64,000 nucleotides of DNA from Microbacterium sp. (GTDB taxonomy: Bacteria; Actinomycetota; Actinomycetes; Actinomycetales; Microbacteriaceae), in contig NZ_JAPSHY010000003.1 of the NCBI RefSeq assembly GCF_031179285.1, forward strand, positions 160,019 to 224,018, given 5' to 3'. The position numbers and the translations under genes were made by a program. Numbering within the stretch: the first letter of the stretch is position 1; the number at the start of each line of letters is the position of its first letter. The notes below the pieces were generated by a model. The model worked only from the letters and a program-made list of their open reading frames with translations. It was not told the DNA's origin and made no database searches. This document shows positions 48,634-57,947 of this stretch, piece after piece.

Positions 48634-50502
48634 TCAGTCCGGCCGCGGTGTGAAGCCGAAGGCCCGGCCGAGGAAACGCAGTTCGCGTTCCAGCGCGTCG
48701 ACGACGGTCTCGGCTCGCCGGAAACCGTGGCCCTCGCCCGGGTACAGCACGTATTCGTGAGGGATGCCGCGCGCGGCGAGCGCATCGCGGATCGCTGCCG
48801 ACTGCGTCGGCGGCACCACTCGGTCCTCCTCGCCCTGCAGCAGCAGAACGGGGACATCGATCCGTTCGGCGTGCGTGAGCGGGGAGCGATCGATGAAGAG
48901 CTGCTCGGATGCCGGGAGAGGTCCGACGAGCCCCTCGATGTAGTGCTTCTCGAAGTCGGGGGAGTCGGCGGCCAGCATCCGCAGATCCGCCACGCCGTAT
49001 CGGCTGATTCCGGCGGCGAACGTGCCACCGCGGACGAGCGACGACAGCACCGTCCACCCTCCCGCCGAGCTGCCACGGATCGCGATCCGGGCAGGATCCG
49101 CCAGCCCCGCATCGATCAGGCCCCGCGCCGCAGCGATTACGTCATCGACGTCGACGACGCCCCACCCTCGGTGCAGGCGTTCGCGGTACTGCCGCCCGTA
49201 TCCGGTCGAACCGCCGTAGTTCACGTCGAGCACGCCGATTCCGCGACTCGTGTAGAAGGCGATGGCCGATGAGGCGGCACCGGTGACGTGAGCGGTCGGC
49301 CCGCCGTGCACGAAGACGACGTACGGCGGCAGCTCGTCGGTGGCAGCGTCGACCTCGGGGTTCGCCGGCGGATAGGCGAACGCGTGCACGGGGCCGTGGT
49401 CGCCGTCGATGACGATCGGGCGTGCCGGCGGCATCCAGCGCGCGTCGACGCGCGCACCACCGCGCACGGCGACGATCTCGCCCGAGTCGAGGTCGACGCA
49501 CCAGAGACCGGGCGCCACCGCCGACCCGTTGCCTGAGATCAACACGAGCGAGTCTGCGACGTCGTCGATGCTGACGTGGCCGTCACAGGGGAGTGGCAGC
49601 GCCCGTGCGCTGCCGTCGGGCCCGATGACGACCACCTCGTCGCGGCCGTTCGTGCGCACCGCAACGATCCGCCCGTCGGTGAGCGGCTGATACCACCTGT
49701 TGCCGAGCACCCAGAGCCCGTAGCCGGTGTCAGCGTCGGCGGGGGCGATCGCCTCAGCTTCCCCCTGCGCTGCGATGCCATCCAGACGTTGGCGGAACAG
49801 GCCCCAGCGGCCGGTCGGGTCGTCGGCGTACAGCAGCTCGGTGTCGCTCACCCACTCCGGCTGCAATGCGGCTCGGGCCGTGACCTCGGCAAACGTCTGG
49901 TTCTCGATCGAGGCGACCGAGAGCTGCGCGCTCTCCCACGGCATCCGGATCCCGCTCCACTCGACCCACGCGATCCGGGTGCCGTCGGGGGAGAGGGCGG
50001 GGTGTGCGAAGAACGCGCTCCCCTGCACGAAGACGTTGATGGCCTCTTCATCGACCGCGCCCGAGCCGTCGATCGGGATCTCGATGAGAGCGCGTCGGTG
50101 CGGGGTGACCGAGAGATCCTCACGCACGGCGAGCAGGCGTCCCTGCTGCAGGCGCAGGCCACCGTGCGACGCACCCTGGGGCGTGAGCGGCACCGGATCG
50201 GCCCCGGGAGACACACGGTAGACGCGCTGATCCTTCGCCTCGACGAAGTACAGGATGCCGTCGGCATCCGCCGTCCACGCACCGCCGCCGTACTCGTGCA
50301 CGCGCGAGCGCGCGCTCCACGGCGCCGTGAGCACCTCGCGTCCCGTCGAGGTGCGCACGGTGACGCGACCCGCCTGGGTGGGCACCGATTCCCCCCACCA
50401 GATCTCCTCCCCGACGAAGCGGGCTCCGTCGATGCGCGGAGAGGACGCCGCGACCTCCTCGGCGCGGAAGGGTGAGGGCCAGGTTCCGTACGCAGGCGAC
50501 AT
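48634..50502 (-). CDS. S9 family prolyl oligopeptidase-type peptidase
   Basis: A 622-residue protein: an N-terminal beta-propeller (~1-370) and an alpha/beta-hydrolase domain with the nucleophile in RIAIRGSSAGGWTVLSSL (GxSxGG), Asp in LLQGEEDRVVPPTQS and His in YPGEGHGFRRAE. VVFVHGGPTAHVTG supplies the oxyanion region and VLDVNYGGSTGYGRQYRERLHRGWGVVDVDDV is the S9C-type conserved block. It probably trims peptides in the cytosol; it has no signal peptide. TAGGCT ends 6 nt before the ATG. Confidence 0.93.
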   Translation of the reverse strand: MSPAYGTWPSPFRAEEVAASSPRIDGARFVGEEIWWGESVPTQAGRVTVRTSTGREVLTAPWSARSRVHEYGGGAWTADADGILYFVEAKDQRVYRVSPGADPVPLTPQGASHGGLRLQQGRLLAVREDLSVTPHRRALIEIPIDGSGAVDEEAINVFVQGSAFFAHPALSPDGTRIAWVEWSGIRMPWESAQLSVASIENQTFAEVTARAALQPEWVSDTELLYADDPTGRWGLFRQRLDGIAAQGEAEAIAPADADTGYGLWVLGNRWYQPLTDGRIVAVRTNGRDEVVVIGPDGSARALPLPCDGHVSIDDVADSLVLISGNGSAVAPGLWCVDLDSGEIVAVRGGARVDARWMPPARPIVIDGDHGPVHAFAYPPANPEVDAATDELPPYVVFVHGGPTAHVTGAASSAIAFYTSRGIGVLDVNYGGSTGYGRQYRERLHRGWGVVDVDDVIAAARGLIDAGLADPARIAIRGSSAGGWTVLSSLVRGGTFAAGISRYGVADLRMLAADSPDFEKHYIEGLVGPLPASEQLFIDRSPLTHAERIDVPVLLLQGEEDRVVPPTQSAAIRDALAARGIPHEYVLYPGEGHGFRRAETVVDALERELRFLGRAFGFTPRPD

Positions 50503-50508
50503 CCTTCG

Positions 50509-50514
50509 AGCCTA
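50509..50514 (-). promoter_or_regulatory. -10 element TAGGCT, leaderless S9 peptidase gene
   Basis: TAGGCT on the minus strand, 6 nt before the ATG at 50502. Confidence 0.55.
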
Positions 50515-50700
50515 TGCGCCCCGGTGTCGACATACGGCGTCACACAGCGTGCATCCTGCGACTCGGTTGCCATAGGTTTCTGGAAACGCCCGGTTCGCCC
50601 CGAGCGTTGGAGCGACAGCCGAGCCCGGCACCCGCCCGCGAATGATGCCCACCATGCGTCGTGCGCGGCCGCCCGGCCCGCCCCGTTCTTCAGGAGAGAG

Positions 50701-51648
50701 ATGTCTTCCGAGACTCCACCCCCCGGCTCGCCGCGCGTGCCGTTCTCCTTCGAGCTCTACCCTCCACGGTCCGAGTCGCGCGAGGAGGCACTGCACGAGA
50801 CGGTGCGCCGGCTCGCCGCAGCGGGTCCCGAGTTCCTCTCGGTGACCTATGGCGCGGGCGGATCGACCGGTGGACGGTCGCTGGAGGTGCTCCGGTTCAT
50901 CCGGGAGCAGACGAGCGTCGAACCCCTCGCCCACCTCACGTGTGTCGGCAACACGTACGCTGCTGCAGCCCGGCTGATCCGCGAGTTCCTCGACGCCGGC
51001 ATCCTCAGCTTCCTCGCCCTCCGCGGCGACCCGCCCGCGGGACAGACCGAGGCGTACCTGGGCGACCTCGAGAGCGCGGCGCAGCTCGTGCAGCTCATCG
51101 ACCGGGTCCAGGCCGAACGTGCGCCCTACGAGGAGTCGCCGGTACCCGGCTTCCCGGGAGCTGCCACGGTTGCACCGCGGCGCGAGGTCAGCATCGCCGT
51201 CGCCGCCTTCCCGAAGGGGCACCCGCGCGCGACGCACCGCACGCAGGACGTCGAGGCGTTGCTGGCGAAGCAGGCGGCCGGTGCCACCTTCGCGATCACC
51301 CAGCTCTTCTTCCACCCGGATGACTATCTCGCCTTCGTCGAACGCGCTCGTGCAGCCGGTGTCACGATCCCGATCCTGCCGGGGATCATGCCGATCACGT
51401 CTCCCGCTCGGCTCGCTCGCGTGCTCGAGCTCACGGGCGAGGACCTGCCCAGCGAACTCGCCATCGCCCTCGACGTCGAGCCGACGGTGGAGGGGCGCCG
51501 CGAGATCGGCATCGAGTGGGCGGCTCGACTCGCCCGCGAGGTCGTCGCCGGCGGTGCGCCCGGCGTGCACCTCTACGCCTTCAACCAGCACGAGACCGTC
51601 CTCACCGTCCTCGCAGAAGCCGGCATCCTCCCGGCCCTGCACCATTGA
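50701..51648 (+). CDS. metF: Methylenetetrahydrofolate reductase
   Basis: A 315-residue flavoenzyme that makes 5-methyl-THF for methionine synthesis. Motifs: FSFELYPPRS (catalytic Glu), PEFLSVTYGAGGSTGG (folate-binding), HLTCVGNT, SFLALRGDPPAGQ, FAITQLFFHPDDYL, and LPGIMPITS. ATG 50701 with AGGAGAGAG upstream. It sits 20 nt ahead of metE, the consumer of its product. The ~200-nt leader (50503-50700) shows no recognisable SAM or cobalamin riboswitch, although it may contain regulator sites. Confidence 0.94.
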   Translation: MSSETPPPGSPRVPFSFELYPPRSESREEALHETVRRLAAAGPEFLSVTYGAGGSTGGRSLEVLRFIREQTSVEPLAHLTCVGNTYAAAARLIREFLDAGILSFLALRGDPPAGQTEAYLGDLESAAQLVQLIDRVQAERAPYEESPVPGFPGAATVAPRREVSIAVAAFPKGHPRATHRTQDVEALLAKQAAGATFAITQLFFHPDDYLAFVERARAAGVTIPILPGIMPITSPARLARVLELTGEDLPSELAIALDVEPTVEGRREIGIEWAARLAREVVAGGAPGVHLYAFNQHETVLTVLAEAGILPALHH

Positions 51649-51668
51649 CCCCGCCGAAAGGAAAGACC

Positions 51669-53981
51669 ATGACCGCATTCCCCGAGGGAACCATCCTCGG
51701 CTACCCCCGCATCGGCCGACGTCGTGAGCTGAAGAAGGCTGTCGAGGCGTTCTGGGCGGGCCGTGTCGACGAAGCGGAACTCGAGCGCACCTCGGCCGCG
51801 CTTCGGGCAGCGACCCGTGACCGGCTCGCCTCGCTCGGCCTCGGCCGAGACGACTCCGCGATCCCCGAGTCGTTCTCGTACTACGACCAGGTGCTCGACG
51901 CGGCTGTCACCGTCGGCGCGATCCCGAGCCGTTTCGCGGATCTGCGCGACGCCGACGGCACGATCGGGCTTCCCGCCTACTTCACGGTCGCCCGCGGCGA
52001 AGGCGAGCGGGCGCCACTAGAGATGACGAAGTGGTTCGATTCGAACTACCACTATCTGGTGCCGGAGATCGGCCCGGAGACGGTGTTCTCGCTCGCAAGT
52101 GATCGCCTCGTCCGCGAGGTCGCCGAGGCCGCGGCCGCCGGCTTCGTCACGCGACCCGTCGTCGTGGGCCCGGTGACCCTTCTCGCGCTCGCCAAGGCAT
52201 CGGACGAGGCGCCGGAGGGCTTCGATCCGCTCAGCCGGCTCGACGACCTGCTGCCGGTGTACGCAGAGCTTCTCGCGCGGCTGCGCGCCGCCGGCGCCGC
52301 ATGGGTCCAGCTCGACGAGCCGGCCCTGGTGAGCGAATCACTGCCGGCGACGGTCGCACAGCTCTCGGATGCCGCCGCGCGTGCCCTTGCGGTGCTCGGG
52401 GGCGCCTCCGAGCGCCCGTCGATCCTCGTCGCCGCCCCGTATGCCGATCTCGGCGAGGTGTTCCCGGTGCTCGCCGCGGCGCCGATCGAGGCGATCGCTG
52501 TCGACCTCGTCCGCGGCGGCATCCCGGCGGCAGCGGCGGGGCTCGAAGACAAGACGCTCGTCGGCGGTGTCATCGACGGTCACAACATCTGGCGCGGCGA
52601 CCTCGCCGCAGCGGCTGACAAGCTCGAGGCCCTGCGAGGGCTCGGTGCGCGAGCGGTCGCCGCGTCGACGTCGACCTCGCTGCTGCACGTGCCGCACGAC
52701 GTCGCAGACGAGACGAAGCTCGACGAGAGACTGCTGTCCTGGCTGGCCTTCGCCGACCAGAAGGTCGAGCAGGTCGTCACCCTCGCACGCGGCATCGCCG
52801 CGGGGCGCGAATCCATCGAGGGCGAACTCGCCGCGGCATCCGCAGCGCTCGCCGACCGTCTGGGCGCTCCCGGAGTGCGCGACGGTGCCGTGCGGCAGCG
52901 AGTTCTCGGCGACGCCGACTTCTCGCGGGTGTCGTACGAGGAGCGCCTGAGCGCGCAGGAGGCACTGAATCTGCCCGCCCTGCCGCTCACCACGATCGGC
53001 TCCTTCCCGCAGACCGGTGACATCCGCCGGGCGCGTGCGCAGTTCGCGCGCGGCGAGCTGCCCCAGGAGGACTACGAGGAGTTCCTCCGTCGTGAGATCG
53101 ACAGCGTCGTCTCCCTGCAGGAGGAGCTCGGGCTGGACGTGCTCGTGCACGGCGAGCCGGAGCGCAACGACATGGTGCAGTACTTCGCCGAGAATCTCGA
53201 TGGCTTCGCGGTCACCGAGCACGGCTGGGTGCAGTCCTACGGCTCCCGCGCGACGCGCCCGTCGATCCTGTGGGGGGACGTCTCGCGCCCGGCTCCGATT
53301 ACCGTCGCGTGGTCGACCTACGCCCAGTCGCTGACGGTCAAGCACATGAAGGGCATGCTGACGGGACCGGTGACGATCCTCGCGTGGTCGTTCGTGCGCG
53401 ACGACCAGCCGTTGGGTGAGACGGCGAACCAGGTGGCACTGGCGCTGCGCGAGGAGATCGCCGATCTGGAGGCGGCGGGCATCGCCGTCATCCAGGTGGA
53501 TGAGCCTGCCCTTCGCGAGCTGCTTCCCCTGAAGAAGGCGGATCAGCCGGCGTACCTCGATTGGTCGGTGGCATCGTTCAGGCTGGCGACCGGGGGTGCC
53601 GCCGCGGGCACGCAGGTGCACACCCACCTGTGTTACTCGGAGTTCGGCGTGGTCATCGACGCGATCAGGGCCCTGGATGCCGATGTCACCTCCATCGAGG
53701 CGGCACGCAGCCGCATGGAGGTCGTCGCCGACATCGCCGAGGCCGGGTTCGACCACGGCATCGGGCCCGGGGTCTACGACATCCACTCGCCGCGGGTGCC
53801 GGGTGTCGACGAGGTCGAATCGCTCCTTCGCCGTGCGGTGCAGGAGATCCCGACGCGTCAGCTCTGGGTCAACCCCGACTGCGGCCTGAAGACCCGCGGC
53901 TACGACGAGACCACCGCGTCGCTTCGCAACATCGTCGAGGCCACCCGCCGCGTCCGCGAGGACGTGACGGTCACGGCCTGA
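51669..53981 (+). CDS. metE: Cobalamin-independent methionine synthase
   Basis: A 770-residue two-barrel enzyme that transfers the methyl group from 5-methyl-THF (polyglutamate) to homocysteine. N-terminal: GYPRIGRRRELKKAVEAFWAG. C-terminal barrel: LTTIGSFPQTGDIRRAR, HGEPERNDMVQYFAENLDGF, and the zinc ligands in QVHTHLCYSEFG and WVNPDCGLKTRG. The ATG has GGAAAG upstream. It forms an operon with metF and is followed by a repeat cluster and a strong terminator. Length is normal. Confidence 0.96.
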   Translation: MTAFPEGTILGYPRIGRRRELKKAVEAFWAGRVDEAELERTSAALRAATRDRLASLGLGRDDSAIPESFSYYDQVLDAAVTVGAIPSRFADLRDADGTIGLPAYFTVARGEGERAPLEMTKWFDSNYHYLVPEIGPETVFSLASDRLVREVAEAAAAGFVTRPVVVGPVTLLALAKASDEAPEGFDPLSRLDDLLPVYAELLARLRAAGAAWVQLDEPALVSESLPATVAQLSDAAARALAVLGGASERPSILVAAPYADLGEVFPVLAAAPIEAIAVDLVRGGIPAAAAGLEDKTLVGGVIDGHNIWRGDLAAAADKLEALRGLGARAVAASTSTSLLHVPHDVADETKLDERLLSWLAFADQKVEQVVTLARGIAAGRESIEGELAAASAALADRLGAPGVRDGAVRQRVLGDADFSRVSYEERLSAQEALNLPALPLTTIGSFPQTGDIRRARAQFARGELPQEDYEEFLRREIDSVVSLQEELGLDVLVHGEPERNDMVQYFAENLDGFAVTEHGWVQSYGSRATRPSILWGDVSRPAPITVAWSTYAQSLTVKHMKGMLTGPVTILAWSFVRDDQPLGETANQVALALREEIADLEAAGIAVIQVDEPALRELLPLKKADQPAYLDWSVASFRLATGGAAAGTQVHTHLCYSEFGVVIDAIRALDADVTSIEAARSRMEVVADIAEAGFDHGIGPGVYDIHSPRVPGVDEVESLLRRAVQEIPTRQLWVNPDCGLKTRGYDETTASLRNIVEATRRVREDVTVTA

Positions 53982-54005
53982 CCCGCACTCGCGCGGCTGG
54001 CCCGC

Positions 54006-54084
54006 AACTTCCGCGGCCATTCCCAGCTTCTGCGGCCATATCGGCGCCGTTTGGCCGCAGAAGTCCGAGATGGCCGCAGAACTT
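54006..54084. repeat. Four copies of TGGCCGCAGAAG after metE, two inverted and two direct
   Basis: AACTTCCGCGGCCA (54006-54019) and CTTCTGCGGCCA (54027-54038) are inverted relative to TGGCCGCAGAAG (54052-54063) and TGGCCGCAGAACTT (54071-54084). The inner pair makes a perfect 12-bp stem with a 13-nt loop. Confidence 0.8.
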
Positions 54085-54097
54085 CGGGGCGGTACGA

Positions 54098-54142
54098 ATG
54101 CGAAAGCCGCCCTCCCGACGTATCGGGAGGGCGGCTTCGCAT
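54098..54142. terminator. Bidirectional terminator between metE and lexA
   Basis: Stem GCCGCCCTCCCGA (54106-54118) / TCGGGAGGGCGGC (54123-54135), 4-nt loop, extended by ATGCGAA/TTCGCAT with one bulged A, between convergent genes. Confidence 0.92.
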
Positions 54143-54169
54143 ACTCGGTCGGCGGATGCCGGCGCGCAC

Positions 54170-54856
54170 TCAGACGGCGCGGAGCACCGCCACGACCTTG
54201 CCGAGCACCGTCGCCTCGTCGCCGAGGATCGGTTCGAACGAGGAGTTGCGCGGCAGCAGCCAGGTGTGACCGTCGCGCTGCCGGAATGTCTTGACGGTCG
54301 CCTCGCCGTCGAGCATCGCTGCGACGATCTCGCCGTTCTCGGCGCTGTTCTGCGAGCGGATGACGACCCAATCGCCGTCGCAGATCGCGGCGTCGATCAT
54401 CGACTCGCCCGAGACCTTGAGCATGAACAGGTCGCCCTTGCCGACGAGTTGACGGGGGAGCGGGAAGATCTCCTCGACCTGCTGCTCCGCCGTGATCGGC
54501 ACGCCTGCGGCGATCTGGCCCACCAGGGGCACCATCGCCGCGTCACCGACGGGCGTCATCGTGTCAGCCGGATTCTCACCGCTTGTGCCCGGAAGGTCGA
54601 TGAGCACCTCCATGGCCCGGGTCTTGCCCGGGTCGCGGCGCAGATATCCGCTGAGCTCGAGCTGACCGAGCTGATGCGTGACGCTCGAGAGGGACTTGAG
54701 TCCGACGGCATCGCCGATCTCGCGCATGCTCGGCGGGTAGCCCTGGTTGGCGATCGAGGCCTGGATGACCTCGAGGATCGCCATCTGCTTGGCGCTGAGG
54801 CTCTTCCGTCGGCGCGTGCGCGGTGCCTCGGTCTCGGGGACGGAGATGTCGCTCAT
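54170..54856 (-). CDS. lexA: LexA repressor of the SOS response
   Basis: A 228-residue repressor/autoprotease. The N-terminal winged helix ([59 protein letters not shown]) is followed by the cleavage region ([13 protein letters not shown], Ala-Gly bond) and the catalytic Ser in [21 protein letters not shown] and Lys in [10 protein letters not shown]. The ATG at 54856 has AAGGAG 4 nt upstream; the frame is open further upstream, but that part is untranslated leader. It is divergent from the LysM gene. Confidence 0.96.
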   Translation of the reverse strand: MSDISVPETEAPRTRRRKSLSAKQMAILEVIQASIANQGYPPSMREIGDAVGLKSLSSVTHQLGQLELSGYLRRDPGKTRAMEVLIDLPGTSGENPADTMTPVGDAAMVPLVGQIAAGVPITAEQQVEEIFPLPRQLVGKGDLFMLKVSGESMIDAAICDGDWVVIRSQNSAENGEIVAAMLDGEATVKTFRQRDGHTWLLPRNSSFEPILGDEATVLGKVVAVLRAV

Positions 54857-55009
54857 GATGCTCCTTCGTACGCGAATCCGACGCCGCTCTTCGAATGTCG
54901 GAGGCCCGTGATGGGGTGTTCTCATCGAAACCGTATCCGAGAATCGCGCCGATGTGGAAGATCTGTTCGAGCGTGTCGCACGATTTCCGGGCACGATTTC
55001 GAAGAACGG

Positions 55010-55041
55010 TTGACAGATGTTCGAACTCGAAGATATCTTCG
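55010..55041 (+). promoter_or_regulatory. Promoter with nested palindromes upstream of the LysM gene (SOS-type control region)
   Basis: TTGACA (55010-55015) and TATCTT (55034-55039) are 18 nt apart. The spacer contains GTTCGAAC (55019-55026). The -10 is inside a perfect 14-bp palindrome CGAAGATATCTTCG (55028-55041), whose arms resemble LexA half-sites (TCGAA-N6-TTCGG). The exact actinobacterial SOS box TCGAAC-N4-GTTCGA is not present, so LexA binding is an inference. Confidence 0.55.
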
Positions 55042-55140
55042 GTACGTAGCTTCGCATTCACGGCTCCCGGCCGAGCGGCGAATGCGAATGCTACGCCAAC
55101 TTCAGCTCCGCGCAGGCGGGGCGATCATGAGGAGCAGCAC

Positions 55141-55512
55141 ATGAGCAGCATCACCTTCAGCACCGCAGCGGTGATCCCGGCGGGGTCTCCGACCCGTCTC
55201 CGGCTGACCGCCAGGGGTCGCCGGGTGCTCGCGGTGCTCGCGTCCCTTCCGCTCGCTGCGGGCATCGCGTTCGCTGCGATCAGCGGGGGGAGCGCGATCG
55301 CGGCGGGTGGTGACGCGGCAGGCTCCGAGCCGGCCAGCTTCGAGACGGTGACCGTCATGCCGGGTGACACCCTCTGGTCGATCGCCGTCGATGTCGCCCC
55401 CGAGGCCGACCCTCGTGAGGTCATCGGCGAGATCTCCCGACTGAACCTGCTGCAGGACGGCGTCGTTCAGGCCGGCCAGGAGCTCGCGATTCCCGCGGAG
55501 TTCGCCGGCTGA
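55141..55512 (+). CDS. LysM-domain membrane-anchored protein beside lexA
   Basis: A 123-residue protein: a short cytosolic start, one membrane helix or signal anchor (VLAVLASLPLAAGIAFAAISGGSAIAAGG, ~31-58), and one LysM domain (ETVTVMPGDTLWSIAVDVAPEADPREVIGEISRLNLLQDGVVQAGQELAIP). A small LysM or membrane protein divergent from lexA is typical of actinobacteria (Rv2719c in Mycobacterium, divS-like genes in Corynebacterium), where it delays division during the SOS response. GAGGAG lies 6 nt before the ATG. The SOS role is inferred from position and promoter palindromes. Confidence 0.85.
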   Translation: MSSITFSTAAVIPAGSPTRLRLTARGRRVLAVLASLPLAAGIAFAAISGGSAIAAGGDAAGSEPASFETVTVMPGDTLWSIAVDVAPEADPREVIGEISRLNLLQDGVVQAGQELAIPAEFAG

Positions 55513-55552
55513 GCGTTCGCACCCGCCGGCGCACGGAGCCTGCTGCGGGTTC

Positions 55553-55558
55553 TAGCAT
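55553..55558 (+). promoter_or_regulatory. -10 element TAGCAT, leaderless hisC operon
   Basis: TAGCAT ends 7 nt before the GTG start at 55566. The ATG that overlaps its end (55557) is in frame but would lie at or upstream of the transcription start. Confidence 0.5.
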
Positions 55559-55565
55559 GGGAAGG

Positions 55566-56651
55566 GTGACCGCCTCCCTCGACGACCTGCCGCTGCGTGA
55601 CGACCTCCGAGGACTCACCCCATACGGCGCACCGCAGGCACCGCTCCCCATCGCTTTGAACGTCAACGAGAACACGCACCCGGTGCCCGACGCCGTGGCC
55701 AGCGACATCCTCGATGACATCGCCGTCGCCCTCCGTGACGTGAACCGGTACCCCGACCGGGAGTTCACCGCTCTCCGAGAGGGTTTCGCCGAGTACCTCG
55801 GTCACGGCCTGGAGGCGAAGCAGATCTGGGCCGGCAACGGCTCGAACGAGGTGCTGCAGCACATCCTGCAGGCCTTCGCCGGGCCCGGGCGGACGGCGTT
55901 CAGCTTCGCACCCACCTATTCGATGTATCCCTTGCTCGCCCAGGGCACCGGTGGGACCTGGGTCTCAGCTCCTCGCGAGCCCGACTACACGATCACCGTC
56001 GAGGACGCGGTCGCGCAGGTGAAGCACGCCGACCCCGACGTGATCCTGCTCTGCGCGCCCAACAACCCGACCGGCACGCCTCTCGGACTCGACGTCGTCG
56101 AAGCCGTCTACGATGCGGCCCGCGGCATCGTGGTCGTCGACGAGGCCTATCAGGAGTTCGCACCGAAGGATGCCCCATCCGCACTGACTCTGCTCGAGGG
56201 CCGGCCGCGCCTGGCGATCTCGCGCACGATGAGCAAGGCGTTCGCCTTCGCCGGGGCCCGCGTCGGCTACCTCGCCGCCGACCCGGCGTTCATCGACGCG
56301 CTGCGCCTGGTGCGGCTGCCGTACCACCTGAGCGCTCTGACACAGGCGGCGGCCGTCGCGGCCCTGCGCAACTCATCGACGATGCTGCGGATGGTCGACG
56401 AGATCGTCGAGCAGCGTGATCGCATCACGGCGACGCTCGAGGCGCTCGACTACCTCCCGCACGAATCGTGGTCCAACTTCGTGCTGTTCGGCGGTGTCGC
56501 AGATCCGAAGCGCACGTGGCAGGAGCTGTACGACCGCGGCGTGCTCATCCGCGATGTCGGCATCCCCGGGCACCTGCGGGTCACCGCCGGCACCGAAGGG
56601 GAGACGACGGCGTTCCTCGAGGCTCTGGCCTCGATAGAATCGGGGGCATGA
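55566..56651 (+). CDS. hisC: Histidinol-phosphate aminotransferase
   Basis: A 361-residue PLP enzyme converting imidazole-acetol phosphate to histidinol phosphate. [13 protein letters not shown] near the start, [38 protein letters not shown], and the PLP lysine in [19 protein letters not shown] are all in place. The GTG start is preferred to the ATG at 55557 because of the leaderless -10. It overlaps hisB (ATGA). Confidence 0.95.
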   Translation: MTASLDDLPLRDDLRGLTPYGAPQAPLPIALNVNENTHPVPDAVASDILDDIAVALRDVNRYPDREFTALREGFAEYLGHGLEAKQIWAGNGSNEVLQHILQAFAGPGRTAFSFAPTYSMYPLLAQGTGGTWVSAPREPDYTITVEDAVAQVKHADPDVILLCAPNNPTGTPLGLDVVEAVYDAARGIVVVDEAYQEFAPKDAPSALTLLEGRPRLAISRTMSKAFAFAGARVGYLAADPAFIDALRLVRLPYHLSALTQAAAVAALRNSSTMLRMVDEIVEQRDRITATLEALDYLPHESWSNFVLFGGVADPKRTWQELYDRGVLIRDVGIPGHLRVTAGTEGETTAFLEALASIESGA

Positions 56652-57253
56652 GCGCCGCCCGCACCGCCAGCCGAGTCCGCAGCACGTCGGAGTCCACCGT
56701 CGAGCTCGAACTGAACCTCGACGGCACCGGCGCGAGCCGCATCGACACTTCGGTGCCGTTCTTCGACCACATGCTCACGGCGTTCGCGAAGCACTCACTG
56801 ACGGATCTCACCGTCCGGGCATCGGGCGACACCGACATCGACGCGCACCACACCGTCGAGGACATCTCGATCGTGCTGGGCCAGGCGATCGGCGAGGCCC
56901 TCGGCGACAAGTCCGGCATCTCCCGCTACGGCGACGCTCTGGTGCCGCTGGATGAAGCGCTCGCTCAGGCCGTCGTCGACATCAGCGGTCGCCCGTACCT
57001 CGTGCACGACGGCGAGCCCGTGGGCTTCGAGCACCACCTCATCGGCGGGCACTTCACCGGATCGCTCGTGAGGCACGTCTTCGAGGCCATCACGTTCAAC
57101 GCGGCGCTGACCGTGCACATCCGCGTCCTCGGCGGACGCGACCCGCACCACATCGCCGAGGCCGAGTTCAAGGCATTCGCCCGAGCATTCCGCCAGGCGA
57201 AGTCGATCGATCCGCTCGTCGAGGGAATCCCGTCCACCAAGGGAGCGCTGTGA
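56648..57253 (+). CDS. hisB: Imidazoleglycerol-phosphate dehydratase
   Basis: A 201-residue single-function dehydratase (no phosphatase domain). The metal-binding signatures [17 protein letters not shown] and [27 protein letters not shown] and the second repeat [43 protein letters not shown] are present. It overlaps hisC (ATGA) and hisH (GTGA), so all three genes are coupled. Confidence 0.96.
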   Translation: MSAARTASRVRSTSESTVELELNLDGTGASRIDTSVPFFDHMLTAFAKHSLTDLTVRASGDTDIDAHHTVEDISIVLGQAIGEALGDKSGISRYGDALVPLDEALAQAVVDISGRPYLVHDGEPVGFEHHLIGGHFTGSLVRHVFEAITFNAALTVHIRVLGGRDPHHIAEAEFKAFARAFRQAKSIDPLVEGIPSTKGAL

Positions 57254-57885
57254 GCGGCGCACCGCGGGTCGTCGTCTTCGACTACGAATCGGGCAACGTC
57301 CACTCCGCGGTGAAGGCCCTGATCGCCGCGGGCGCCGACGCCGTGCTCACCGGTGACCGCAAACAGGCTCTCGAGGCGGACGGTCTCCTCGTTCCCGGCG
57401 TCGGTGCGTTCGCCGCCGTCCGCGAGGCTCTCGCTGCCCACGGCGGCGACGACATCATCGACCGGCGGCTTGCCGGCGGGCGTCCGGTTCTCGGCATCTG
57501 CGTCGGCATGCAGGTGATGTTCGGCAACGGCGTCGAACGCGGGCAGGACATCGAGGGGCTGGGGGAGTGGCCAGGTTCCGTGACCGAGCTCGAGGCGCCG
57601 GTGCTGCCGCACATGGGCTGGAACACGGTGACCCCCGACGAGGGAAGCGTGCTTTTCCGCGGTCTCGAGCAGGAGCGGTTCTATTTCCTGCACTCCTACG
57701 CCGCGCACTCCTGGGAGCTCGACGTCATCCCGCCGTTCCCGACGCCGAAGCTCACCTGGACGACGTACGGCTCACCGTTCCTGGCGGCGGTGGAGAACGG
57801 TCCGCTCTCGGCGACGCAGTTCCATCCGGAGAAGTCCGGCGAGGCCGGCATCCGTCTACTGCGCAACTGGGTCGAAAGCCTCTGA
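57250..57885 (+). CDS. hisH: Imidazole glycerol phosphate synthase subunit HisH
   Basis: A 211-residue class I glutamine amidotransferase that feeds ammonia to HisF. Motifs: [25 protein letters not shown], the nucleophile Cys in [13 protein letters not shown], and the His-Glu pair in [13 protein letters not shown]. The GTG start overlaps the hisB stop. hisF is not in the window; the next his gene, priA, is 2.3 kb further on, after two unrelated minus-strand genes. Confidence 0.96.
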   Translation: MSGAPRVVVFDYESGNVHSAVKALIAAGADAVLTGDRKQALEADGLLVPGVGAFAAVREALAAHGGDDIIDRRLAGGRPVLGICVGMQVMFGNGVERGQDIEGLGEWPGSVTELEAPVLPHMGWNTVTPDEGSVLFRGLEQERFYFLHSYAAHSWELDVIPPFPTPKLTWTTYGSPFLAAVENGPLSATQFHPEKSGEAGIRLLRNWVESL

Positions 57886-57947
57886 CGCTCGCGGTCGCGG
57901 CGGTCCGCCCGACGCGGTCTCCGCGGGCTCGCCCGTGCCGGCTGCGC

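Noticed and set aside
50503..50700. SAM or cobalamin riboswitch in the metF leader
   Set aside because: None of the conserved core boxes (for example the B12 box or the SAM-I/IV cores) could be recognised by eye. A covariance-model search would decide.
55001..55026. Perfect SOS box TCGAAC-N4-GTTCGA in the lexA/LysM gap
   Set aside because: GAAC and GTTC elements exist but not at the canonical 4-nt spacing. Only variant palindromes are claimed.
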